This document shows positions 31,446 to 41,528 of a DNA stretch of 64,000 nt, in pieces. The DNA is from Aurantiochytrium sp. KH105 (Eukaryota; Sar; Bigyra; Thraustochytrida; Thraustochytriidae). How positions within the stretch are numbered: the stretch's first letter is position 1; the number at the start of each line of letters is the position of its first letter. The translations under genes and the position numbers were made by a program. Below the pieces are notes generated by a model, which was not told the origin of the DNA, did not search any database, and saw nothing but the letters and a program-made list of their open reading frames with translations. The stretch lies in assembly GCA_003116975.1 (NCBI GenBank), contig BGKB01000015.1, positions 558,001-622,000 on the forward strand, read 5' to 3'.

Positions 31446-31793
31446 TTAGCAGCCTTGGCCTTTGTCGTCTGCTGCACCATCGCTGCCAAGATTTGACGCT
31501 GCTTGCTGTTGTTGCTCTCTCCCAGGTACGCGCGGCGGCTGACGTTCCTGGTTTTGTCCTCGAGACTCTGCTTCGGAAAAGAGGTGCGGCGGGCGGCCGC
31601 CCATCGCGGACTGGTGCAGGTACAGATCTCGCTCGCGCTGCGGAATATAGTCCCCCCGGTGAGGCTCGGATGATTGTTGTTGCAGTTGCTGTTGCTGTTG
31701 TTGCTGAAGATGCGCATGGTATCCTCCGTAACCAAGAGCAGCTCCACCGTACTTGGCCCAGGACGCGATGGCGTCCACGGTAGAGGGCACAGG

Positions 31794-31859
<66 letters not shown>

Positions 31860-33449
31860 CTGCTGGAAAATTTGCTGGAATGATTGCTGGTGATCTGGCA
31901 TATTACTCCCTGCAAAGGCGCTCACCCCGCCGGCATGCGTCCCCCGGGCCGAAGCCGTCGCAGGAAGAGTAGCGCCAGCAGAAGCAGAGGACGCGGCGGC
32001 AGTTGCAGCAGCGGACTGCTGCAGCGAATCGAGACCACGCAAACGCTGGTAGTAGGCATGAAGGCTACTCGGGTCCGATGATGATGTTTCGAGTGGCTCC
32101 CCGGCCCTGTCCTTCTCATCAGAAGAAAGAGAAGCGTTTGAAGGGGCGCTGCTCGCGACCATCGAATCCGTCGGCTTGGTCCCATTATTCTCGCGCGAAG
32201 AAGACAGAGCGTCAGCGAGCTGGGCATGCTGCTGATGCTGGGCATGCTGCTGGTGCTGATGCTGGCGCGAATTCATCGCTGAAGGCCAGGCAAAAGGAAA
32301 CATGCTGGGCATGAACGAGGACGGGTTGGCAACGTGCGACCCGAGTCCATTGGGAAAACGGTGCGGCATGGATGTCGCATTGCTGGCGAGGAACGCTGCA
32401 GTGTTGCTGAAGTGTAATTGTGCCCGGGCCTGCAAAAGTGCCGCCGCTTCTTGTGGTAGGCCGGCGAGGTGGGCGGACGCGGAAGGCGGAGGAGCCATGG
32501 CCGTTTCGCGCTCTTGGCGGGAGCGCTCGAGAAGACAAACACGATTCTCACTGTGGCGGTAAAGGTGGTCCTTGCGTCCAAAACGCTTGCCGCATATATC
32601 GCACTGGAATCGACGAATGCCCTTGTGAACAGTATCTACATGTTTCTTGAGATTGTTCCGGTATCCAAAAGTAGACCCACAGTGCTGACACGTGTATGGG
32701 CGTTCCCCCTTATGTACAGTGCGCACATGCAGCTTGAGATCTCCAGCACGACCAAAGGTTTTGTCGCACTCGGGACATCTGTGGCGTCGGTTAGCGTCGT
32801 GCATGGACTCGACGTGCAGTTGGACATCGACGAGGCGCTCAAATCGTTTCTTGCAGGTGAGACAGCCGTACTTGCGGACACGACGATGCATGTCGGCAGA
32901 GTGTCTTTCGAGATCGGCGGGTGTTGGCACGCAGCGATTGCAGATGACACAGCGCACGCTACCTTCGGCAGCACCGTGCGAGCCGTGAACCTTTTCGATG
33001 TGTGTGACGATTTCCTCGCCAGTTTCGAGCACTACTTCACAATGCTTGCAGCCAAACTTGACGAGTTTGTTGCTGGTTCCGTCCGCGACCTGGACCTCAA
33101 AGTAGCCCGTCTTGTTGTTGTTGTTGTTATACACTGTCTTTTTCGTGATCTTCGACTCGTCGAGATCAACAAAGTCGCCGTCATCTTCCCCGCCGGACTG
33201 TTTGCTGCTGTTGCTGCTGGCGCCCTTTCTGCTCTCGTTGTCGCTGCTGCTACTGCTGCTACTGCTGCTACTGCTGCTGCTACTACTGCTGCTGCTGCTG
33301 CTGCCGGCCTTGCCGCGTTCGCTTCGGGAATGTTTCTTGGCGCCCTCGGCGACGTTCGCGGAGGCGTCGCCGTCGCCGTCGCCGTCGCCGACATCACCTC
33401 GCTGCCGCTTGCGTGCCACAGAGGCGCCCTTCTCGTCCGGCTCGCGCAT
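31446..33449 (-). CDS. Six-finger C2H2-type zinc-finger protein with polyglutamine tail
   Basis: A 667-residue probable DNA-binding transcription factor. First ATG in the frame is 33449 (MREPDEKGAS). The N-terminal region is acidic/basic with a long Ser run (complement of about 33240-33300). Six fingers occupy the complement of about 32545-33062. Fingers 2-5 are clear C2H2 units (for example YTCQHCGSTFGYRNNLKKHVD and CPECDKTFGRAGDLKLH), linked by short HKGERPY/HKGIRRF-like linkers. Finger 1 is weaker, and finger 6 (CDICGKRFGRKDHLYRH) ends in Cys instead of the last His. Downstream is disordered, with Ala/Gln/Ser patches and a pure Gln run (complement of about 31796-31857). TAA at the complement of 31446-31448. 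Target genes cannot be read from the sequence. Confidence 0.88.
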
Positions 33450-34403
33450 CGCCACTTGCTGCTGCTGTTGGTGTTGCAGGTGCAGGTGTAGCTGTCTGTC
33501 GGCCGGCTCGCGCAGGACCTGTGCGAGCAATGAAGCGCGTACGCGCGCCAGACCAGACCGGGTCAGATCAGGTTAGATCAGCGATCTTCGTCGCGCGGGC
33601 GCCAAGACAAAGGAAGACGCCTCGAGAACGCGCGACCTTGGTGGGGTCGGTCGAGGGAAAATAAATCAATCAACCAGCAGGCGAGGATAAGAGCAAGAAC
33701 GACCGTTCTCGTCGGCCCCAAGCGACCGCGGCGAAGGCGAAGCGCGCTGCGGCTCCTCTATCCCGCCGCTCGCACAGGCAGGGAGGCAGGCAGGCAGGCA
33801 AGCCAGCCAGCCAGCCAATAAGACGCTCGCTCGCTCTGTTCTCGCCAGACAGCTCACCCAGTCAATCACTCAATCTCGCTCGACCAGATCTCGCTCTGAT
33901 CAACCCTCTGGCGTGGCCTGGACTGGCCTCCCCAGGAGCTTCAGCTGCGAGCGCCCGCTTCCCGCGCCCGCTCTCTCTCTCGCGCGCGCCCGCGCGCCTT
34001 ACTTGATCGAAGCCTCGCGCACGCGCTCGCTCTCCTCGCGCACGCGCTCGCTCTCTTCGCGCGCCGGGTTTGCCCGCGCTGCGAGCGGAAGCCTCTCCTC
34101 CCTCTCCTCACCGCCGCAGCGGTGGCGCTGCTTTCGCGCCTGGTCGCGCCTTGCTTCTCTCTGCTCTTTCGCGCGCTTGTCTTCGCCGGGAAGCCGCGGC
34201 TTGCGCTCTCGCCGCTCGCGCTCTCGCCGCTCCTGCCGCTGCGCGAGGCCGCTGCGCGAGGCCGCTGTGCGCTGGCGCGGCGGCTGTCGGCGGGGATGGC
34301 GAAGCGAGGCGCTGGGGCGGCGGAAGTGAGCGGGCGAGGCGGGATGACAAGGCTCCGCTCTGCGCCGCGCCACGCCGCGCCACGCCGAGCCTCGCCAAGC
34401 CAA

Positions 34404-34442
34404 GCTGAGCTGAGCTAAGCTAAGCTAAGCTAAGCTAAGCTA
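34404..34442 (+). repeat. Pentamer array TGAGC/TAAGC
   Basis: GAGCT, GAGCT, then AAGCT repeated about five times: about seven pentamer units. Confidence 0.85.
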
Positions 34443-34595
34443 CGAGACGAATGCCGAGAGCGGGGCGCGAGAGCCGCGTTGCTGCGCGAGGGAGCGGTCT
34501 GCTGCCGCGTCGTCGCTCGCTCAAGCTTGCCTTGCTGGCCTTCGCTTGCAAACTCCGGAAGATGCAAGTAGCAGCGCGCGTGGGCTGGGTCAGTT

Positions 34596-34620
34596 GAGTC
34601 GAGTCGAGTCGAGTCGAGAG
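34596..34620 (+). repeat. Pentamer array GAGTC
   Basis: Five GAGTC-type units in a row, the last ending GAGAG. Confidence 0.85.
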
Positions 34621-34834
34621 GCCTGACTCGATGCAGCAAGACAAAGCCACAGGTCTTCTTGGAGACTCGCGCTCGCGCTTGCGACCTCGCTGCTGCAGCG
34701 CTCTGTTCCTGCTGCCTCGCTCTGCTTCTGCTCCCGGCCACGAAGACGACGAGGACGACGAAGCCCTCCCGCGCGAGGGGCGGGGCCAGGCCAGGTCAAT
34801 CGATCTAAACGGGTCTGTTCTGGTCTGCCGCCGT

Positions 34835-34899
34835 GCTCCGCTCCGCTCTACTCTGCTCTACTCTGCTCTGCTCTGCTCGGCTCGGCTCGGCTCGGCTCA
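34835..34899 (+). repeat. Pentamer array GCTCN, 13 units
   Basis: Thirteen consecutive pentamers: GCTCC twice, alternating GCTCT and ACTCT, then GCTCG four times and GCTCA. The unit length is constant while the fifth base drifts in blocks. Confidence 0.9.
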
Positions 34900-35570
34900 G
34901 CCCCGCTGCCTCGCCCTCGGGCCCAACGGCGCGGAGGACGCCTCTGCTCCGCGTCGCAGGTCTGCCCGCCGCGGCGCCGGCCTCGAACGCGCGCGACGGA
35001 AAGGCTGCCTGCTGCGCCTTGCGGGGGCGCCCGGCGGGGGCGCCTGCCTGGCGGCCGCTGCGGTGGCGCCAACCCAGCCCACGCCGGCACGCACAGACAG
35101 ACAGACAGACAGACAGTCAATCTGATCAAATCCGCCCGGCCGACCCCTCCCGCCCTCCTCCCTCCCTCCCCGCGCCCTCCGCGCCGCTCCTCGCTGCTCG
35201 CGCCCCGTCGCCTGCTGCTGCTGCCGCCGCTGCTGCTGCTCAGCGCGGCGCTGCGATGCCGCCGCTGCAGTTCGGGCTCTGCCGGGAGACGGACGACATA
35301 CTGCGCGGGCGAGGCGGCGGAGCCGGGCAGGTGCCGCTCCGGGGCCTCCTCTCGGAGGCGTCGCGGGACACCGCCGGGCGCGGCGAGACACCCGCACGCC
35401 CGCGCTGCTGCGCTGCTTCGTCCGCGGCGAGGCCGCTCCGGCTTGGCTTGGAGCGGCGCTTGTGCAGTGCAGGCGGCAGGGGAGGTGCTGTGCGCGGGAA
35501 GGGGAGATGGGATGATGATGAATGAGGTGCGAGCGCGCTAGCGAGCAACGCGCGGAGGCCGGTGCCGCTC

Positions 35571-35605
35571 GCATCGCATGGCATGACATGGCATGGCATG
35601 GCATC
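35571..35605 (+). repeat. Pentamer array GCATG
   Basis: Seven units of GCATG/GCATC/ACATG in phase. Confidence 0.85.
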
Positions 35606-36210
35606 GCAGGGCTCGTGTGCGTGCCAGGCAAGGCGCGCAGAATAGCCAGCAGCTGGCTAGCTCGCCGAGACTCTCCGCGCGCGCAGGCAGGCGCACGCCG
35701 CCGCCAGCTCAGCGCGCGAGCGTCGAAAGAAAAACGCTCGCGACGGAGCAGCGAGCGAGCTCTTGCCAGGCAGGCGGGCAGGCAGGCAGGCAGGCCTGGG
35801 CGGGCGCGCCGAGGCCGCCTCGCGCGATGCGGCAGTGCAGCGAGCCCTCCCGCGCGCGCCCGCCGTGCTGCGCCCTAGCACGCGCTCGCCGTGCCGCGCG
35901 CGGGCGCGTGTCAAAGAAAACTCATGTCAAGAGAGGACTTGTTGAGCGCAGCGAGCGCGAGAGAGGGTCACCGCCAGTCTAGATCGGCTCTTCGGACCGG
36001 CCCTCGGAGGAAGTTGCAGAGCTGCTTCGTGGGAGGTCGGGCTGCTCCAACTGTTGCACAGCTGCGGGGTCCGTTGGCGGATAAGGGATGACACTGCAAC
36101 CTAGCGCGCCAAGTGGATGCGCAGGAGGAGACTCGAGGTGTGGACGGGCGCGGGGCGTGGCGGTGCCGGCTCATGTGCGCTTTGTGATGGCGGCGTGCAT
36201 ACGTATTTTT

Positions 36211-36236
36211 ATACATACATACATACATACATACAT
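36211..36236 (+). repeat. ATAC tetranucleotide array
   Basis: About six ATAC units, conspicuous as an AT-rich island in GC-rich DNA. Confidence 0.9.
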
Positions 36237-36800
36237 GCATACCGCCCTGCGCCGCGTGCGGTGGCGGCGGCGGCGGCGGCGGTGCGACCAAGATAGTGTG
36301 AACGGACGAAACGTGCGTCGGAAATCGAACGTCCGCGCAGCGCAGGAGCACCCGCCATGGTCCTCCCTCTCTCGCTCTCCAGGCCAGCTCCGGTCGCCGA
36401 AGGGCACCTGCACCTCCCTCCCCACTCGCGGGCGCTCCAGCATGGTGGGCGCCCCCACCTGCCCTGCAGCTTCACGCGGGCGCGCAGTGTGGGAGCACCA
36501 ACTTGTGGGATGGCTGCGGAAGCTGGCGGCCGCAGCGCCTGCTTCGACCCACCAAGCAAGCAGCTCCACAGTGGCGGCTGTTGCGGTGACTTGCGGAGGT
36601 GCGGCCTCGGAGGCTCCACACGTACTAACTAACAGAGGCCAGCCCGCTGCAGCTGGCTGCTGGTCCGGCGGGCAAACTCGCCTAGGCCCGGGGCTCGGCG
36701 CGCGCCGCCGCGCGTGGTGGCACGGTGCGCCGCGGTGCGCCGCGGTGCACGCTCTGCGCGTGGCAGCGCCGCGGCGAGAGTCGTGACGATGGCACCAGAG

Positions 36801-36831
<31 letters not shown>

Positions 36832-37707
36832 CAGCAGCTGCTGCAGCTCTCGACTGGGCAGGGAGGCAGGGAATCGCTGTCGCGTGCGTCCAGACAGGTG
36901 TGAGGCTACCCGGGTTGGTCGTGTTGCCTGCGTTGCTGACTTGTCGCCTGCCGCCGCGAACGGGCGTTACGTCTCGATGCCACCTCAGTCGGCTGCGGCG
37001 GTCACACCATGATTTTTCCGTCCCCATCATGCCAGCCACACTCCTTTTTCGAGTGCTTTGTTTGGTGTATTTACCGACTGCGAATGCGACTGCGACCACC
37101 ATGTAGCAAAGCGAACCCTAGTCGCCCTAAAGCATGGCCGGTGGACGCCGCCGCCTGCAGCTGCCATTGCCACTGCCAGACTGCTGCAGCAGCAGCTGTG
37201 GCTGCTGCATTTGCCATGGTTGCTAGCCATGGTGGACAGTTTGAATAAATAAATTCCTTGGCGCCATGCAACTGCCACGGACATGTGATGTTCGCAGTCT
37301 TACGATTTGCCGCGAATTGTGCACGCATAACGAACGGCCTGCAGTCCGCAGCCGCAACCGAGGGACGTTCGGTCACCAGTCAGCCGCCTCGCGCTGCGGT
37401 GCTGCTGTCGACAGCGACTGGGCCTGACCTGATTCCTGCAGCTGCTCCCAACTGGACTCTTGACAGCAACCTCAACTGTAGGTAAGCTCGCTAGCTAGCT
37501 CGCTAGCCAGTAACCTTCTTTCTGCGGCTGCTGCGGCTGCTGCAGCTGCTGCTGCAGGCACCTGCAGCAGAATGGCTGCGAAAAATGGAGGCCTGGAGAT
37601 GGGCGGCGGATGATGGAATGCCCGCAAGCTTTTCTCCGCGAAAACGATCATTCTTTTTACTTTTTGGTCCAGTTCGCTTGGGCCGTCGGGACTGAAACGT
37701 GCTCTTC

Positions 37708-37731
37708 GTCAACGAGGCATGTTTCGTTGAC
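37708..37731. repeat. Perfect 8-bp inverted repeat with 8-base loop
   Basis: GTCAACGA, eight-base spacer GGCATGTT, then TCGTTGAC, the exact reverse complement. Could form a hairpin; no U-run follows, so no terminator is implied. Confidence 0.6.
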
Positions 37732-38163
37732 AAAGACCGGGGCTCGCTTACTCCTGAAAAGGGGAACACACCCTAGCTGGCGGTGCGGATGCACAACGAC
37801 TGGTCCGGGTGACGGATCGATTTCACCAGCATCGATAGCGATTGCCGGCTTGCAGCTGCCTGCTGCTGCAGCTGCAGCTGGCTGCTGACAGGGTGTCCAC
37901 GCAACGATCGAAGACAGCAAAAAATTTTTTCAACCATACCCCCCTTTTTTACATGACAGCTCACATTGTTCAAGGCGAGGTCCAAGGCATCAAGAATGAT
38001 GCTTGTGCTCGCTGCTGCTGCTGCTGCTGCTGCTACCGGTTGACGGGCGGGTGGGCGGGCGGGAGAGCTTTTTTGGCCATGGCCAGGGAGCCTAGCTTTC
38101 TTTGCCCCGCTCTAGCCCCCTTCCCCCAAAAAGCGCTTTTGTCGTCTTTTCCCGAAGTTCTCG

Positions 38164-39129
38164 ATGATCTTTGCACTCTCCGGCCAAGTCGAAACCTTGC
38201 CAAGTTCATCAACGATCGAGGAAAACGACAACGCCGCGCTCCAGAAGATGGCGGCAACCACCGGCAACGACAGCGGCAAGTCCGCAGACGCGAGCGAGAA
38301 GCCCGCGGAAACCAGCGTCAAGACGGCAGAGCAGCGCATGGAGGATGAGGCCGCCGCCATGCTTCGCGAACAGCCCAAGCTCGACGGGGCCATGCGGAAC
38401 CTTCTAAGTCTGCGACTCGCGCAGGCGCAAACGGCGCCGTCCGTCGGCGCAGAGGCAAGAGCTGCCGCCAACGGTGCGCAAAATGCAGCCGCATCCGCAG
38501 CCTTTCCCCGAGGAGGGGCCACCATCGGCGCCGACGGCAAGCTGCAAAAGCTCACGAGCGAGCAGGTCGACGCGTATCTTGCCAAAAAGGACAAACCCGC
38601 CCCGATGGACGCCGCCAAACGTCTCAAACTCGCAGGCGTCGTTCTCCGCGCACTTAATGCCCACGCGCTTCAAGATCCCTCCACATGGGCAAAGGAGAGC
38701 GGCCAGGGCGAGGAACAAACCGCCTCCGACCGTCTCGACGAAATCATGCGCTACAAAGTGGCCCACTTTGTATCCCTCAAGGTGCGCACGCAAAGCACTG
38801 GCGCAAAAATTACCAAAACACTTGGAGCCTCGTACCTGGCCCTCGCTTGGCCTCAAGTCCGCCAGACTGTCGACTCCCCAGCCCAGGCTCTCGGATCTTC
38901 CCTTGAGGAAATCGAGATCGAGTTTGCAGACTTTCTTTCGCCCGTGACATCAGAGCAACAGCAAGATGACGAACAAGAAGACGTCTTGGACGATCGCGAG
39001 CTGGTCTGGGCAGCCGATCTCACAGCAGTCATGGCGCGCCGGCATGAGGCGCGTCGCATCGCCGCGCAAGAGCGCACGGCAGCAACTAGTGGTCCCACCA
39101 TTGAAGAAGTTCACGATAAAACCTCATAA
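38164..39129 (+). CDS. Unrecognised 321-residue protein, mostly helical
   Basis: Intronless frame ending in TAA at 39127-39129. The first ATG (38164) has a poor context; a second in-frame ATG at 38248 has A at -3 and G at +4 and may be the true start, giving 293 residues (MAATTGNDSG). The N-terminal half is Ala/Glu/Lys-rich and charged. The middle holds KLTSEQVDAYLAKK and a more conserved-looking helical segment, RYKVAHFVSLKVRTQS followed by GASYLALAWPQVR. An acidic stretch (QQDDEQEDVLDD) precedes a final helix containing ARRHEARR. No signal peptide or membrane segment. I recognise no family; non-repetitive composition and low stop density support it being real. Confidence 0.6.
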   Translation: MIFALSGQVETLPSSSTIEENDNAALQKMAATTGNDSGKSADASEKPAETSVKTAEQRMEDEAAAMLREQPKLDGAMRNLLSLRLAQAQTAPSVGAEARAAANGAQNAAASAAFPRGGATIGADGKLQKLTSEQVDAYLAKKDKPAPMDAAKRLKLAGVVLRALNAHALQDPSTWAKESGQGEEQTASDRLDEIMRYKVAHFVSLKVRTQSTGAKITKTLGASYLALAWPQVRQTVDSPAQALGSSLEEIEIEFADFLSPVTSEQQQDDEQEDVLDDRELVWAADLTAVMARRHEARRIAAQERTAATSGPTIEEVHDKTS

Positions 39130-39558
39130 AGAAACATGTAAATTTATAGTAAGTCTTGTTCGAACTCGCACTTTTTACAAGGTGAGAACGACTTGACCAC
39201 ACGCACCATCGTGATTTTATAGCTCCAAATTTTTACACGCGCAAAACCCATCCACAACGCTCACTTTTGTGAAAAAACCAAAGAGGTCATCCATCAGATG
39301 CATTTCTGACCTAGGATCTAACCTAACGAAGCAGCCTCCCTCGCTTTCGAGTTTTCTTTTGGTTTGGTGAAAGAACAAATCCTTTACTGCTTTTCTTTAC
39401 TGGCGATAAAAGTATTTTTGTTTTCCTCATTCCAACGGATAGCAGCTCAGCAGACGTTTGGGGTGTAGCAGTCAGCCGCGCAGACTTCGCAATCCAATCA
39501 TCACCGGAACGCGAGGAATAAGGCTCGCGCTCGCGCGCGAAAGGAAGCAGAGACCCTC
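39130..39558. other. Intergenic spacer between two plus-strand genes
   Basis: 429 AT-richer bases carrying the 3' UTR of one gene and the promoter of the next. No specific element seen. Confidence 0.45.
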
Positions 39559-41094
39559 ATGGAGCACCAACGCGTGCGCAAATCTCTCGTGACCCGACTT
39601 GGCGCAGGCGGCAGCGGCGCTCCCGGTCATGTCGGCGCCATGAGCAGCAGCAGCAGCAGCAGCAGTGGAACCGGCGCCATGACGAAGCGAGCACTCGTGC
39701 GCAAGCTAGAGCGATCCAAGTCAGCTAAACAGGTCGTTGCAGGTCTTCAATTTCGTCAGGTCTCGCGCGACGGGACGCTCCAGCGACGTGAAGGCAGCAA
39801 CAACAACGAGACTGCCTCTTTCAGCTCTCGACAGGCACATCAACATCTTGCAAGAGCTGCGTCTGCAGAAAGCCTATTATTCCCTCACGCAAGATCGACT
39901 ACGCCACAATCTGCAACACCAGAGTCCTCGAGCTCCACGGCCTTACATCTTACACCCCGATCAAAAGTCAACGAGGATGCCGTGCGACGTGCAAGGCAAC
40001 GCTACAAGGAAAAGTTTCGTCAGCGCGAGCGGATGCAACAAGATTTAGAAGCCCTCCGCGAGCAGGAAGCCGAGGAAGAACGCAGTCGGCAGGACAGACG
40101 CCGGCGCACCTTTGAGCGCGAACGCGCAGAACGCGCCAAACATCTTGTTGACTGGAAGCGTAGCGTGCAAGCAAGCGAGGCGCAGAAACAACGTCGCGAG
40201 CAACGTCGTAAGGCAAAGGAGCGTCGGGAACTCGAACAAGGCCTCAAAGAAAGACAAGAGCGCTACGCTGCCCAACTCAAGGAACATGAGCGTGCCAACC
40301 GCCACAAACGACCCCCACAGACGAGTATCCTCCCTCCACTTTCAGGAGCGCCTTCGTCGTCATCGTCGGCGGCGGTATCATCTTCTAGCGCGCGGGGCGA
40401 TGGCGCCATGGCCTCCACAGTCTCCAAGATGCCTCGCGACCTCAATTCACGCATGCGCCAAATTAAGTCTTCCTACGATCCGAGCGTTTCCTCCGCAAAG
40501 CATTTCAAAGCAATACCAGGTTCCTCATCAGCCACAGGACGTCAAAAATCAAAAGCGCCTCGCCGCGCCAAGAAAATGAGCGATACGGACATTGTCGAAA
40601 TGGCACGTCGAATCGTGCAGAATGTGCAAAATGGAAGTGCAGATCCAGAAACAAGCCGCGCATTATCGCAGGAGGACCTCTCTTTCCTTCAACAGCCAAA
40701 TGACATCGCAGCTGCAGACGGTCTGACTTCAGCATTTGCCAACTCGCCGGCTCCGGATTTCCGATCATCCGGAGATTATGCGCTTTCTTCGGAACCCGAT
40801 TGGACGACGACGAATTCTACTGCTACTGGCCCTGAATCAAGCGCTGACGCAATGGGGGGCGAGTTGTACTCATCCAAGTCCGAACTTGATGAGTTCACGG
40901 CCAATCTCATTGCTCGCCTCGACAGCACACCGAGCGCACATAGCCCCCAGACGAGTGTTCAGCCTGAAGCTGCAAGTTTTGCAGATCCTCTCTCGAGCGC
41001 TGCGAGCGACACGCACGGCCTGGCAGATCTCGGCGATCTCTCGTCCAATATTGAAGACTGGTACAGGCAACAACTCCGTATTGACGACGAGTAG
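39559..41094 (+). CDS. Unrecognised 511-residue coiled-coil protein
   Basis: Intronless; ATG at 39559, TAG at 41092-41094. A basic, Ser-rich N terminus (Ser run near residues 29-36) precedes a very charged single helix of about 130 residues (about 39970-40310) rich in Arg/Glu/Lys/Gln, with RRARQRYKEKFRQRERMQQD at its start, probably a long coiled coil or single alpha-helix. A Ser-rich linker follows, then SDTDIVEMARRIVQNVQNGS and an acidic Ser-rich tail ending NIEDWYRQQLRIDDE. The alternation of acidic C-terminal helices with disordered linkers resembles cytoskeletal or ciliary/centrosomal proteins, but that is inference from composition. No family recognised. Confidence 0.7.
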   Translation: MEHQRVRKSLVTRLGAGGSGAPGHVGAMSSSSSSSSGTGAMTKRALVRKLERSKSAKQVVAGLQFRQVSRDGTLQRREGSNNNETASFSSRQAHQHLARAASAESLLFPHARSTTPQSATPESSSSTALHLTPRSKVNEDAVRRARQRYKEKFRQRERMQQDLEALREQEAEEERSRQDRRRRTFERERAERAKHLVDWKRSVQASEAQKQRREQRRKAKERRELEQGLKERQERYAAQLKEHERANRHKRPPQTSILPPLSGAPSSSSSAAVSSSSARGDGAMASTVSKMPRDLNSRMRQIKSSYDPSVSSAKHFKAIPGSSSATGRQKSKAPRRAKKMSDTDIVEMARRIVQNVQNGSADPETSRALSQEDLSFLQQPNDIAAADGLTSAFANSPAPDFRSSGDYALSSEPDWTTTNSTATGPESSADAMGGELYSSKSELDEFTANLIARLDSTPSAHSPQTSVQPEAASFADPLSSAASDTHGLADLGDLSSNIEDWYRQQLRIDDE

Positions 41095-41528
41095 CACAGC
41101 AACGTAGCCCGCGCATACGATCAAAATGAATCCTCGTCAAAAACTTCTCCGTCATAGAAAGAGATGATACGTGCCGTATCGTCATACAAAGAGTGTTGCC
41201 ATGTAATCTATTTGATCCTTTATGTTGTATTCCTTTTCACTTTATTTATGATCACGAATCACATCATGTCTCGCCAAGAGAAAACCATTTGCATGACTTG
41301 CGAAGGCATTCAAGCCCAAGGGAGATAAGATCAAGGCAGGATTCGCCAACACGGTTCAACACATTTGTTGTGGCCATCACATCCTTGTTCAATGTGTCAA
41401 TCTTCCTCGAAGCAAGATGAAGCGCGCTACCTGCAAGGAGTCCAACCTTGGCTTTTACACATTCGCTGAGTGACGTCATCTTCCTGCTTTTCAGGTCAGC
41501 TTAGGTTCTTGTCTGTGCTGCCGACTCA
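41095..41528. other. Convergent 3' intergenic region
   Basis: Between the stop codons of the coiled-coil gene and the K+ channel gene. AT-richer than the coding sequence, with no supported ORF. Confidence 0.45.

Larger units (their letters stand above)
33450..38163. other. 4.7 kb region without a convincing gene, rich in short tandem repeats
   Basis: Separates the divergent zinc-finger gene and the gene at 38164. All long frames here are Ala/Arg/Pro/Ser-rich translations of GC-rich repeats on both strands and match no family I know. Sequence includes GGCAG/CAGCC tetramers near 33780-33815, CGCGCTCGCTCT words near 34020-34060, several pentamer arrays, a CATA array, CAG/GCA runs near 36798-36840, and CTGCAG-rich DNA near 37530-37570 and 37855-37885. 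It could hold long 5' UTRs, noncoding RNA or a decayed region; the sequence alone does not tell. Confidence 0.5.

Noticed and set aside
34897-35631. 244-residue minus-strand frame in the gene-poor island
   Set aside because: Ala/Arg/Pro-rich low complexity; several overlapping frames look alike.
36088-37106. Plus-strand frames with poly-Ala stretch
   Set aside because: Low complexity from GCA repeats; no homology or context support.
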